DNA from: Deltaproteobacteria bacterium RBG_16_49_23
GTDB taxonomy: Bacteria > Desulfobacterota > BSN033 > UBA1163
Reading direction: 5' to 3'
DNA: 63,150 nucleotides
NCBI GenBank assembly: GCA_001798855.1
Contig: MGQQ01000149.1
Coordinates: forward strand, 1 to 63,150
The position numbers were made by a program, and so were the translations under genes. Below the pieces are notes generated by a model. The model was not told the origin of the DNA and did not search any database. It saw only the letters and a list, made by a program, of their open reading frames with translations. Shown here in pieces: positions 1-6,831 of this stretch. Each line of letters opens with the position of its first letter. The first letter of the stretch is position 1.

Positions 1-2
1 CC

Positions 3-401
3 TGTATTGGTCCGTCGCCTTTTTCGGATGTGCCTGCAAGCAGTCCCTTCTGCAGGAATATCGAGAGGCTTGTGTTCCTTGAGATCACTGCAGGATGCGG
101 ACCAGGTACCTACTGTCCCGGGAACAGTGTGCCCCGGGAACAGATGGCAGCCTTTCTTATAAGAGCAGTACTTCCAGGGAACCCTCCAGGAGTCTGTGCC
201 GCGCCCCCATTCCCGGATGTGCCGGTTGACAATCCCTTATGCACACACATCGAAGAACTTGTTGCGCGTGCGATAACATTAGGATGTATCGGAGATAATC
301 CGGGAACGCCGGAGAATGAAGCGCGCTTCTGTCCAACCAACCTGGTCACACGAGGTCAGATGGCGGTCTTCCTGGGAAGGGCATTCCTGGCTCTTCCTTA
401 G
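3..401 (+). CDS. SLH-like surface protein, 3' end only
   Basis: The reading frame is open from the first complete codon at base 3, so the gene begins outside the window and only about 132 C-terminal residues are seen. They hold two copies of a roughly 55-residue S-layer-homology-like unit: each has a 'PFSDVP'/'PFPDVP' start, an 'IE.L' helix, an 'IT.GC' turn, 'YCP'/'FCP' and an 'R.QMA.FL.RA' helix that ends it. SLH repeats normally attach exported proteins to the cell envelope. The paired cysteines in each unit (GC...YC and GC...FC) are unlike classical SLH domains but fit a variant I associate with deltaproteobacterial secreted proteins. What the missing N-terminal part does cannot be judged. 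A hairpin follows directly after the stop. Confidence 0.8.
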   Translation, partial: CIGPSPFSDVPASSPFCRNIERLVFLEITAGCGPGTYCPGNSVPREQMAAFLIRAVLPGNPPGVCAAPPFPDVPVDNPLCTHIEELVARAITLGCIGDNPGTPENEARFCPTNLVTRGQMAVFLGRAFLALP

Positions 402-408
402 GATCTAC

Positions 409-460
409 ACCTCTTCCGGGATTCCGGGACTTCACCCGGAAGAGGTGGCCCCTTCGGGGC
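409..460 (+). terminator. Double hairpin after the SLH-like gene
   Basis: A perfect 12-bp stem (acctcttccggg, 409-420, with its complement at 435-446) starts 8 bases after the stop codon at 401. A second short stem, gcccc/ggggc, lies at 448-460. There is no T-run, so this is either a weak intrinsic terminator or simply another palindromic module. Confidence 0.5.
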
Positions 461-643
461 AGTTATTTCCTGGTAGCCGCACCCTTCCCCGGCTCGCCCT
501 ATTTGTAGGCCGGGGCGGGAAGGTTGCGTTTCAGGGTTGGTATACCATTGAAGGCCGATACGCAGGCTAAAGCCTTCGGCTACCATTTTTGGTTTTCCCA
601 AATCATCGACAATCTTTTGTCGATATCGATTCCCTAAGGGCCT
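461..643. repeat. Dispersed repeat R1, copy 1 (loop occupied)
   Basis: This stretch is the reverse complement of 36191-36340. The shared parts include the taaagccttcggctacca segment and an atcgacaa/ttgtcgat hairpin. The two copies differ at one place. In the 36-kb copy the hairpin gcaacc-tgaa-ggttgc is intact. Here the tgaa loop is replaced by a second, roughly 40-bp palindrome (about 483-532) with ccggctcgccct and aggccggggcggg arms. Confidence 0.75.
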
Positions 644-1288
644 ACCTCTAAAAACTTCCCTCCTCCCCCAGTTATGACCTGATCCTTACCCATAAATAGG
701 GGCGCTGGACACAAGAGGCGCTCCGATAGATTCCCCATCCCCTTCCTGACCTCCCCCTTGAAGGGGGAGGAATCACGCGAAGCTCGTGATGATTACCTTC
801 CCTTTCAGGAGGAGGACCATAACGATTACCCTCCCCTTCAGGGGGAGGGTTGGGGTGGGGTACGCCAAAGCCTCAATTACACCAGTCGTACGTTCCATCC
901 TTGTGTCCAGCCCCCGACTTATGGGACACGGTAAGAGTTATGACAGGGGAGGGAGGGGAGTTTTTTATGGAGTGTTAGCCTTGAGAGAGAACAGAGATAA
1001 GATGAAAGAGCAGATTTATACTTTATTAAAATCGCACCTGAAAATCCCTCCCTGTGGACGGGGATGAAAGGGCGTCTGCCAAGGGCATAGAAAAGCGAAC
1101 CAGATGCTGAAACAAGTTCAGCACAAGGTTCAGAAGCATGACATAGAGGATTCGGGTCTTGTCTTTTTGTCATCCCGAACTTGTTTCGGGATCTCGATTT
1201 TGGGTTTAGGAATTTAGGTTTTTAAGCCCCGCCCTTATGGGCTGGGTTCTTTACTTTTTTATTCGAATTTAGAATTACTGACGCTATC
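644..1288. other. Non-coding gap rich in palindromes
   Basis: No convincing gene is present. Around 745-860 lie C/G-run hairpins of the cctcccccttgaagggggagg type in tandem. A gctgaa-caag-ttcagc hairpin is near 1105-1120, a tcccgaacttgtttcggga palindrome near 1173-1192, and a gccc...gggc stem near 1225-1245. Short open frames here translate these repeats and look spurious. Confidence 0.6.
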
Positions 1289-1492
1289 TTAACGGGGTGT
1301 TTCATCTGATCCCCCGCCGGTTAGGGTGCATTTTGTAAAATCAATTTCCTGATGGCAGTCCCTGCAAATATGCTTCCTGTCAAATTCATCGGAGAAGATC
1401 TCCGCTTCCTTCCCGCAATTTGGGCATTTGCAGACAAAAGATTTTAGATTTTTAAACCGCTCAAAACCAGGGCAGTGTTTCGGAATACTCAT
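1289..1492 (-). CDS. Small zinc-ribbon protein
   Basis: The 67-residue protein has two CxxC pairs, CPNC at about residues 24-27 and CRDC at about 43-46. Together they form a typical treble-clef or zinc-ribbon zinc site. It carries no membrane segment or signal peptide, so it is probably cytoplasmic. It is the last gene of a minus-strand run of redox genes; its start lies 13 bases beyond the stop of the exported peroxiredoxin. Co-expression with that cluster is likely. I recognise the general type (short conserved zinc proteins in anaerobic Proteobacteria) but know of no assigned function. The zinc site is well supported by sequence and the role is unknown. Confidence 0.75.
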   Translation of the reverse strand: MSIPKHCPGFERFKNLKSFVCKCPNCGKEAEIFSDEFDRKHICRDCHQEIDFTKCTLTGGGSDETPR

Positions 1493-1505
1493 TATTGCCT
1501 CCAGA

Positions 1506-2114
1506 TCATTTTCCCAGCTTCTCCAGCGCGCCCACTAAATCCTCGAGAGGGGGTCTTTTATTGATATCATGTACGTCAATGTATCGAATGGCCCCTTTTT
1601 TATCGATGACGAAGAGGGCCCTTTCAGAGACTCCGTTGGAACGAAGGACACCGTACTTTTTTGCCACCGCCCCGTGAGGCCAGAAGTCCGAGAGCACGGG
1701 AAACCATAACTTGCCCATCTGGTTGATCCATGCAAAGAGGGTAGGAATGTTGTCCACGGTGATTCCCAGCAGAATGGTATCATTCTGGTCGAACGTATCT
1801 TTAATAATATTGTAACCCGGCCATTGATCCGAACAGATAGGCGTCCAGGCCGCAGGGACAAAGGAGAGAGCGACATTCTTCTTTCCGCGAAATTGGCTAA
1901 GTGTAACCTTATCTCCCGAAACCGACGGAAGAGAAAAATCAGGGGCTTGATTTCCCTTTTTCACCACTAACTTGCTGTCAACCGGTTTAATCGTCCCCAC
2001 TTGGTAAATGTTTCCTTTGTAAGCGTCGGATATGGCAAAGGCCATGGAGACCGTGACAAATACTGATAGCATTCCAGCGACCATGATGAGATTGGCTAAT
2101 CTTATCTTTTGCAT
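1506..2114 (-). CDS. Exported AhpC/TSA-family peroxiredoxin, 1-Cys type
   Basis: The 202-residue protein begins with a hydrophobic segment (residues about 8-28) that should act as signal peptide or membrane anchor. A thioredoxin-fold peroxiredoxin domain follows from about residue 52. The motif PAAWTPIC places the peroxidatic cysteine at about residue 94 in the expected P-x3-T-x2-C pattern. No other cysteine is present, so a resolving thiol must come from a partner, plausibly the TlpA-like protein encoded just upstream. The family reduces hydrogen or organic peroxides. Within the cluster it would act in the periplasm while Tpx and rubrerythrin act in the cytoplasm. The family call is firm; export and partner are inference. 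Confidence 0.85.
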   Translation of the reverse strand: MQKIRLANLIMVAGMLSVFVTVSMAFAISDAYKGNIYQVGTIKPVDSKLVVKKGNQAPDFSLPSVSGDKVTLSQFRGKKNVALSFVPAAWTPICSDQWPGYNIIKDTFDQNDTILLGITVDNIPTLFAWINQMGKLWFPVLSDFWPHGAVAKKYGVLRSNGVSERALFVIDKKGAIRYIDVHDINKRPPLEDLVGALEKLGK

Positions 2115-2192
2115 GGTTTCCCCTCCTGCATAGAATTCTCTCCTTTGAGACAGGACGTATTCAATGAAATGATTTTACCCGGAAGCGAAGTT

Positions 2193-2768
2193 TTACTTTA
2201 ATCCGGAGGCTTTAAGCACAAGTTCCAGAAATGGGTCAGCTCCCGGATAGTCGCCTAACTGGGCATGGACGATCTGGTGAGTGCCGTCGTCATTAATCTT
2301 CACAACGATAAAATAGGGGGTCCTCACTTCAGCGCAGGCCTTATGGATGGTGAAGTCCTTATCAGGAAAGAGAGGAAATGGGACCTGATAGGTTTTCTTG
2401 TACACTTCCACTTCAAAAGGGGTATTGCCGGCTCCGATGCCAATTAATTTAATCTTATTTTTTAGATCCGGGTTTTTCTCAATGAAGGTATAGAGTTCAT
2501 TCACCCCGGGGGCATCTTTCTGGCAATAAGGGCAGTACATACTATAGATTTCTATGATCACCACCTTGGCTTTGATCTGTGGGATTTTGAAAAAACCATC
2601 ACCGGATAGCCCAAGATACACCTTTTCAGTTGGGTTCTTAGGAATGGGAAGATTGATCACAGGCAATACCCCACCTTTCTCCGGCGGTTTGTTGGCGGGT
2701 AGAGCGGACGAAACAAGTGTGAGAAGCAGAATGCCGATGACAGGCAATGTTGAATAGATATTTTTCAT
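2193..2768 (-). CDS. TlpA-like exported thiol-disulfide protein
   Basis: The 191-residue protein has an N-terminal hydrophobic signal (residues about 6-24, ending near SALPA) and a thioredoxin-like fold. The CPYC motif is at about residues 79-82, following the strand VVIIEIYSM. A 'TPYF' segment near residue 150 fits the cis-proline loop, and one extra cysteine (KAC) lies just before it. TlpA/ResA-type proteins reduce periplasmic disulfides in cytochrome maturation or supply electrons to peroxidases. The neighbours on both sides are peroxiredoxins, so service as reductant for the exported 1-Cys peroxiredoxin is a reasonable inference. The start has a GGGAGGGA ribosome binding site. Confidence 0.85.
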   Translation of the reverse strand: MKNIYSTLPVIGILLLTLVSSALPANKPPEKGGVLPVINLPIPKNPTEKVYLGLSGDGFFKIPQIKAKVVIIEIYSMYCPYCQKDAPGVNELYTFIEKNPDLKNKIKLIGIGAGNTPFEVEVYKKTYQVPFPLFPDKDFTIHKACAEVRTPYFIVVKINDDGTHQIVHAQLGDYPGADPFLELVLKASGLK

Positions 2769-2799
2769 ACTTTCATCCCTCCCTCAAATTAAATATTTT

Positions 2800-2937
2800 G
2801 TAACACTTTAGCGCTTTGAAAAAACTGATCTAATCCCCCTTTATCCCCCTTTGTCAAAAGGGGGAACACTTTCTCCTCCCTTTGGAAAAGGGAGGTTGGG
2901 AGGGATTTTACAAGATGATTTCAAACCGCTAAATTGA
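2800..2937. repeat. Dispersed repeat C, copy 1 (hairpin loop empty)
   Basis: The ends are inverted: tttagcgctttgaaa on the left and tttcaaaccgctaaa on the right. Inside are a cccccttt/aaaggggg hairpin at 2845-2864 and a ctccctttggaaaagggag hairpin. A second copy is at 35289-35461 and a diverged one at 50497-50612. The stop codon of tpx (2921) lies inside the right end of this repeat. Confidence 0.8.
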
Positions 2938-3448
2938 TACATTTTTTTAAAGCGGCCAGGACAGCTTCGTAATCAGGCTCCATGGAGAGCTCCTGGACCA
3001 GTTGGCTATATTGAAGAATCCCCTTCCGGTCCACCAGAAAGACGGCCCTGGCGAGAAGCCTCAACTCCTTAATCAGCACCCCATAGGAAGCGCCGAAGGA
3101 GGCATCGCGATGGTCCGACAAGGTTTGAACCTTATCCACTCCGCTTGCCGCGCACCAGCGTTTCTGGGCGAAAGGGAGGTCCATACTGATGGTTAAAATG
3201 ACCACATCCGGCCCCAGGCGGTCTGCTTCCTCATTAAATTTTCGAGTCTCTATATCACAGACAGGCGTGTCAAGTGAGGGGACAGAGGATAGGATAGCGA
3301 TTTTTCCACGGAAAGATGAAAACCGGATGGGAGTGAGATTGTTGTCCAGGACAGTAAAATCCGGCGCCTCCTCTCCCACTTGAAGTTCGTTTCCGGCCAG
3401 AGTGAGCGGGTTTCCTTTCATGGTTACGATGCCTGTTCGCTCTTTCAT
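2921..3448 (-). CDS. tpx: Thiol peroxidase
   Basis: The 175-residue protein matches the usual length of Tpx. It keeps the family signature PSLDTPVCD with peroxidatic Cys at about residue 64 and the resolving Cys at about residue 99 (KRWCAASG), the atypical two-cysteine arrangement of Tpx. It reduces peroxides in the cytoplasm or periplasm using thioredoxin. The start has a strong AAGGAGGG site 5 bases upstream. The last residues, NLAV, and the stop codon are encoded by the end of dispersed repeat C, so the C-terminus has been slightly remodelled by that repeat. It sits between rubrerythrin and the TlpA-like gene in the stress cluster. Confidence 0.92.
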   Translation of the reverse strand: MKERTGIVTMKGNPLTLAGNELQVGEEAPDFTVLDNNLTPIRFSSFRGKIAILSSVPSLDTPVCDIETRKFNEEADRLGPDVVILTISMDLPFAQKRWCAASGVDKVQTLSDHRDASFGASYGVLIKELRLLARAVFLVDRKGILQYSQLVQELSMEPDYEAVLAALKKCINLAV

Positions 3449-3506
3449 TGAACCCTCCTTGCTCTTTAGGAAATTCCAATCAATTTGTTGGTTTGAAAAC
3501 CGTCCG

Positions 3507-3535
3507 GTAGGGAACGGTTTTAAACCGTTCCCTAC
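3507..3535. repeat. 29-bp palindrome P, copy 1
   Basis: Two perfect 14-base arms, gtagggaacggttt and aaaccgttccctac, are separated by one base. The same palindrome is at 14137-14165, inside a gene, and at 57797-57825 with one mismatch in an arm. Confidence 0.85.
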
Positions 3536-3715
3536 TTGTCCTGTTCATTTCTGTCCCTGTTTTTATGAGAGGGTTTTTGATTGTCCCCCTCGGGGAATTG
3601 GAGAAAAACCCTCGCCTTTAGCCGAAGACTTTAGTTGAATTGGTGGCTTGCATTTTGCTCACCCTCCCCCCCGCCCCCTCCCGTCGAGGGAGGGGGAATT
3701 AAAATTTCCCTCTCC

Positions 3716-3857
3716 CCTTGAAGACTGTGTCGTAAGTCCGTTTATGGTTCGACAGGCTCACCACGAACGGAAAACCACCTATTTAAAATCAACTACTTAG
3801 CCGTTCACCCTGAGCGTGTCGAAGGGGGAACGGCTAAGTACGACACAGTCTTCAAGG
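3716..3857. repeat. MITE-like element A, copy 1, inside a C/G hairpin
   Basis: Perfect 19-bp terminal inverted repeats, ccttgaagactgtgtcgta at 3716-3734 and its complement at 3839-3857, enclose about 100 bp. The interior includes a ttcgac...gtcgaa-type REP module and a cttagccgtt/aacggctaag pair. The element occupies the loop of an outer ccctctccc/gggaagaggg hairpin. Copies are at 43523-43740 and 59505-59635 in the opposite orientation. No coding capacity. Confidence 0.8.
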
Positions 3858-3946
3858 GAAGAGGGACAGGGTGAGGGGGGAAACGGTATTTGACTTTAGT
3901 CGGCTTCCAGCCGATACCAAAGCTACCGGCTTCAGCCGGTAGTAGT

Positions 3947-4444
3947 TTACTCTATTTTATTAAACATCTCTCCTTTGGTTCCACAGACCGGACAGATTCC
4001 TGGAGGTTCCTTTTCCGCAGTGAACCCGCAGACCGGGCAGACATAATAAGGGAAAGTCCCCTGGGATTTTCCCAGATTGTCCAGAAGCGTCTGATAAAGA
4101 TGGGCATGCACCTTCTCCACCTCGTTGGCAAAATTGAAGGACTTTTCGGCCGCTTTATTTCCTTCTGCTTTGGCCCCTTCGATCATCTCAGGATACATCT
4201 TTTTAAACTCGTGGGTCTCGCCGGCGACCGCTTCCTGAAGGTTTTCCTTTGTGCTTTTAATTCCCTGAAGCGCCCTCAGATGGTTATGGGCATGAATGGT
4301 TTCAGCCTCTCCTGCGGCCCGGAAAAGGCGTGCGACCTGGGGATACCCCTCCTGGTCAGCCTTTGCCGCAAAGGCTAAATACTTGCGGTTTGCCTGAGAT
4401 TCTCCTGCAAATGCCTCCTTTAAATATTGTTCTGACTTCGACAT
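3947..4444 (-). CDS. rbr: Rubrerythrin
   Basis: The 165-residue protein has the rubrerythrin layout. A ferritin-like four-helix domain (residues 1-130) carries the di-iron ligands in E-x2-x-x motifs such as FAGESQANRKY, GEAETIHAHNH and NEVEKVHAH. A C-terminal rubredoxin-like domain has two CPVCG motifs (about residues 136-140 and 151-155) that bind one iron. Rubrerythrin reduces hydrogen peroxide with electrons from reduced rubredoxin or NADH-linked donors in anaerobes. The gene lies 80 bases downstream of the Fur/PerR gene on the same strand, a common arrangement, and is probably repressed by that protein. Confidence 0.93.
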   Translation of the reverse strand: MSKSEQYLKEAFAGESQANRKYLAFAAKADQEGYPQVARLFRAAGEAETIHAHNHLRALQGIKSTKENLQEAVAGETHEFKKMYPEMIEGAKAEGNKAAEKSFNFANEVEKVHAHLYQTLLDNLGKSQGTFPYYVCPVCGFTAEKEPPGICPVCGTKGEMFNKIE

Positions 4445-4524
4445 AGCGACATTCCTCCTTTCTTCTTTATTTGTTGGGTCAGTTTGTTATTGGAATTAAA
4501 GCGGTTGCTTTTGGGTCTCCTTTG

Positions 4525-4944
4525 TTAGTTTCTTCGCTTGCCCTTGCACTTTGAACAGACACCATAAAATTCGATGTGGCTTCCGATGATTTCAAACTCC
4601 TCAGATTCGATTTGTGGCGGGTCGAGAGAAAATTCGTTTTGGACATCCAGGATTTTCTGACAACTGACACAGATGACATGGTGATGGGGTCTGGGATTAG
4701 GATCGAAGCGTTTCTTAAAGGGATCGAAGTTGAGTTCCATGACCTGACCGCGCTTTCTTAAGGTCTCAAGGGTGTTATAGACAGTGGCGAATGACATGGT
4801 TGGGAACTTTTTCGATATTGCCTTATAGATGTCATCGGCCGAAGGGTGTTCCTTATTCCCTTCAAGATACTTCAGGATCGCCAGTCTCTGGGGTGTCAGT
4901 TTTAATCCCGCCTCTTTATACTTTTCCATCCCCTCTGCGCTCAT
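4525..4944 (-). CDS. Fur-family repressor, PerR-like
   Basis: The 139-residue protein has the Fur fold: a winged helix (residues about 10-85, with LTPQRLAILKYL and SFATVYNTLETL) and a dimerisation domain. HHHVICVSCQKI and VCSKCKGK supply the two CxxC pairs of the structural zinc site. It heads the rubrerythrin/peroxiredoxin cluster, which points to PerR-type peroxide sensing rather than iron or zinc sensing; that is inference from context. No Shine-Dalgarno is visible at the chosen ATG; a second ATG five codons in (4929) directly follows AGAGGGG, too close to be ideal. An AT-rich palindrome overlapping its own promoter suggests autoregulation. Confidence 0.88.
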   Translation of the reverse strand: MSAEGMEKYKEAGLKLTPQRLAILKYLEGNKEHPSADDIYKAISKKFPTMSFATVYNTLETLRKRGQVMELNFDPFKKRFDPNPRPHHHVICVSCQKILDVQNEFSLDPPQIESEEFEIIGSHIEFYGVCSKCKGKRRN

Positions 4945-4949
4945 ATAAT

Positions 4950-4983
4950 GGAATAATTATCATATTAGAATTATTATTGTCAA
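4950..4983 (-). promoter_or_regulatory. Promoter with Fur/PerR-like operator upstream of the regulator gene
   Basis: On the minus strand a TTGACA -35 box (4978-4983) is followed after 16 bases by GATAAT (4956-4961). The arms aataattatc (4952-4961) and gaattattatt (4968-4978) form an AT-rich imperfect palindrome resembling Fur/PerR boxes and overlap the -10 region. Binding by the adjacent repressor is inferred. Confidence 0.6.
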
Positions 4984-5005
4984 GTGGTTTTAAGAGATTT
5001 CTGAA

Positions 5006-5125
5006 AAAGCCCAGAAATCTCTGATTACACCGATTAGGGACCGATTACACAGATTAGAAATGCATTGAGTAAATAAAGAAAAATCTGTGTAATCATTTTT
5101 TGAAATCTGTGTAATCAGAGAGCGA
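5006..5125. repeat. Inverted repeat built from gattacacagatt units
   Basis: Left units tctgattacac and ccgattacacagatta (5010-5055) face right units aatctgtgtaatcat and aatctgtgtaatcaga (5087-5120). The gap 4984-5213 holds nothing else recognisable. Confidence 0.6.
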
Positions 5126-5213
5126 AAGGTAGTTTTTCAGAGCTCTCTTTAGGGGGTCTAAAAAGCACCCCGGATGGTATTCGAGGTCGTCCCTGCCCTT
5201 AAAAAAAGTTTTT

Positions 5214-5242
5214 TTTCAAAGATCAAAGTTTTATGGTATAAT
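5214..5242 (+). promoter_or_regulatory. Putative promoter of the DUF948/YtxH pair
   Basis: A perfect TATAAT at 5237-5242 lies about 30 bases before the start codon at 5273. Seventeen bases upstream is tttcaa (5214-5219), a weak -35 match, within an A/T-rich tract. Confidence 0.5.
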
Positions 5243-5272
5243 ATTATCAAATAGCCTTAAAGCGGAGGGGAG

Positions 5273-5695
5273 ATGAATACGGTCTTTTGGGGTCTTGTTG
5301 CTCTTGCGTTTACAGCTGGAGTCATCATATTTATCGTCGTCATGATCGAACTGAAGGGCGCTATCAAAGAATTAAAAGAGTTGACCCGGACGACCGAGAA
5401 GTCCATTAAACCGACTCTCGCTGAGCTTCAGGGGACTCTTAAAAGCATTCGAAATTTTACCGACAATATCAATGAGGTGGCTGAGGATGTAAGAGATTTT
5501 TCAGACTCAATCAGAGGGGTCAGTGAAAGCGTAAGAACTGCAAGTGAGAATGTAAGGCGTGTGAGTTCGATTGTTGGAGATATGAGTTCAATAGCGAGAG
5601 TTGAGGCCTCGAGCATGAAGGCGGGTGTCAGGGCAAGTTGCCGGGTTTTTTTAAAAAGTTTATTCGGACAACATAAAGACCAGTCTAAGGAATGA
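5273..5695 (+). CDS. DUF948-family membrane-anchored coiled-coil protein
   Basis: The 140-residue protein has one N-terminal membrane helix (residues about 4-25). A long amphipathic heptad-rich region follows (residues about 27-120, with repeated 'SIR', 'SVR' and 'NVR' turns), typical of DUF948 proteins. These are usually paired with YtxH proteins, and a YtxH gene follows 30 bases downstream here. They appear in general envelope-stress settings, but no molecular function is established. A GGAGGGG ribosome binding site and a TATAAT box support the start. Topology with the coiled coil outside the membrane is likely but not proven. Confidence 0.8.
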   Translation: MNTVFWGLVALAFTAGVIIFIVVMIELKGAIKELKELTRTTEKSIKPTLAELQGTLKSIRNFTDNINEVAEDVRDFSDSIRGVSESVRTASENVRRVSSIVGDMSSIARVEASSMKAGVRASCRVFLKSLFGQHKDQSKE

Positions 5696-5725
5696 AACCT
5701 TTGGACAGCAGAAAGGAGGCAGTCT

Positions 5726-6043
5726 ATGAAACATGAAGAAGGAAGTTATTGTCCTGGTCCATTGATCTTTTCTTTTTTCCTCGGAGGCTTGATTGGAGCA
5801 GGTGTCGCGCTCTTATTAGCCCCGAAATCAGGGAGTGAGACAAGGGAGAAGATTAAGGAGTTTGCAGGGGAAGCCAAGGGGAAGGCAGAAGAGGTGATCG
5901 AGCAGGTTAAGGGCAAGGTGACCTCTGCGGTAGAAAAAGGCAAAGAAGTCTTTGAGGAAAAGAAATCAATTGTGACGACGGCTATCGAAGCCGGCAAGGA
6001 AGCCTACGAAAAAGAGAAGGAGAAACTGGCGAAAGGGCATTAA
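5726..6043 (+). CDS. YtxH-domain protein
   Basis: The 105-residue protein opens with a glycine-rich transmembrane segment (residues about 12-32, FFLGGLIGAGVALLLAPKSG) that matches the YtxH signature, including the 'LLAPKSG...TR' turn. A charged Lys/Glu-rich helix follows to the end. YtxH proteins are small membrane proteins linked to general stress in Firmicutes and common in Deltaproteobacteria beside DUF948. The gene has an AAAGGAGG site and probably shares the transcript of the DUF948 gene. No enzymatic residues are present. Confidence 0.85.
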   Translation: MKHEEGSYCPGPLIFSFFLGGLIGAGVALLLAPKSGSETREKIKEFAGEAKGKAEEVIEQVKGKVTSAVEKGKEVFEEKKSIVTTAIEAGKEAYEKEKEKLAKGH

Positions 6044-6062
6044 ATATGCAATGGACAGTTCT

Positions 6063-6818
6063 TCACTTCTTTAAGTTTTCCTTTTGATGGTGAAACGCAG
6101 CCCGGGTAAAGGCGTAAAATAGCTTTTTCGAATAAGGATCATTCCTCCATGTACCCTCGGGGTGCCATTGGACCCCGAGGACAAACCCTTTAGAGGGATA
6201 CTCTACAGCCTCAATCACTCCGTCTTTGGCCTGAGCGCTGACGATCAGACCCGATGCCGCCTCCTTGATCGCCTGATGATGTTTTCCATTTACCCCAATC
6301 GCTTTTCTTCTTAAGATTTGATGAAGTAATGTCTTCTCCTCAATCCTTATCGAATGGGTATTTACTCCTTTATCTGCCTTTTGGGTATGATTCATACTCC
6401 CTTTTATCTGGTTGGCAATATCTTGATAGAGCGTTCCTCCCAAGGAAACATTTAGAACCTGAATGCCACGGCAAATAGCAAAGATTGGAAGGTCCCTCTT
6501 GAAAGCCATCTTCGCTATTTGGAGTTCCATTTGATCGAGACCTTCATCGATTTCTCCAAGACCTTCTAAGGGTTCTTCCCCGTAGAATCTCGGGTTGATA
6601 TCAGGTCCACCACTGAGGAGAAGGCCATCCAGTCGCTCAAGGATGGTCTGAAAGGTCTCACGATTTTGAGCAACCGGCAGGAGCACGGGAGCCCCTCCAG
6701 AATAGCAAATGGCTTGGCTATAATCGTCGAAAGTATAATCCATCATATGCCCTGGGGAGTAAAGCCCCCAAGCTCCTCCAACCACCCTTGAACAAGTGAT
6801 CCCGATCAATGGTCTCAT
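6063..6818 (-). CDS. Class I glutamine amidotransferase-fold hydrolase (peptidase C26, PuuD-like)
   Basis: The 251-residue protein belongs to the gamma-glutamyl-gamma-aminobutyrate hydrolase family. The nucleophile elbow is FAICRGIQ with Cys at about residue 116. The oxyanion segment is LSGGPDINP (about 69-77), and the GVQWHPEG segment supplies the catalytic His and Glu. Members cleave gamma-glutamyl amide bonds. The ATG at 6818 was chosen because a GAGGAAGAG site precedes it and because MRPLIGIT is the usual beginning; a longer frame to 6869 would overlap the upstream gene. It follows the isoaspartyl dipeptidase by 13 bases at the end of the peptide-transport operon, which suggests breakdown of unusual gamma-linked peptides. 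Confidence 0.85.
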   Translation of the reverse strand: MRPLIGITCSRVVGGAWGLYSPGHMMDYTFDDYSQAICYSGGAPVLLPVAQNRETFQTILERLDGLLLSGGPDINPRFYGEEPLEGLGEIDEGLDQMELQIAKMAFKRDLPIFAICRGIQVLNVSLGGTLYQDIANQIKGSMNHTQKADKGVNTHSIRIEEKTLLHQILRRKAIGVNGKHHQAIKEAASGLIVSAQAKDGVIEAVEYPSKGFVLGVQWHPEGTWRNDPYSKKLFYAFTRAAFHHQKENLKK

Positions 6819-6831
6819 CTCTTCCTCCTCG

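Noticed and set aside
745-860. Possible CRISPR array
   Set aside because: The C/G-run units are hairpins of variable length without constant repeats or unique spacers of equal size; no cas genes occur in the window.
786-1067. 93-codon frame in C/G-run hairpins
   Set aside because: It reads tandem palindromes, lacks a ribosome site and has no family resemblance.
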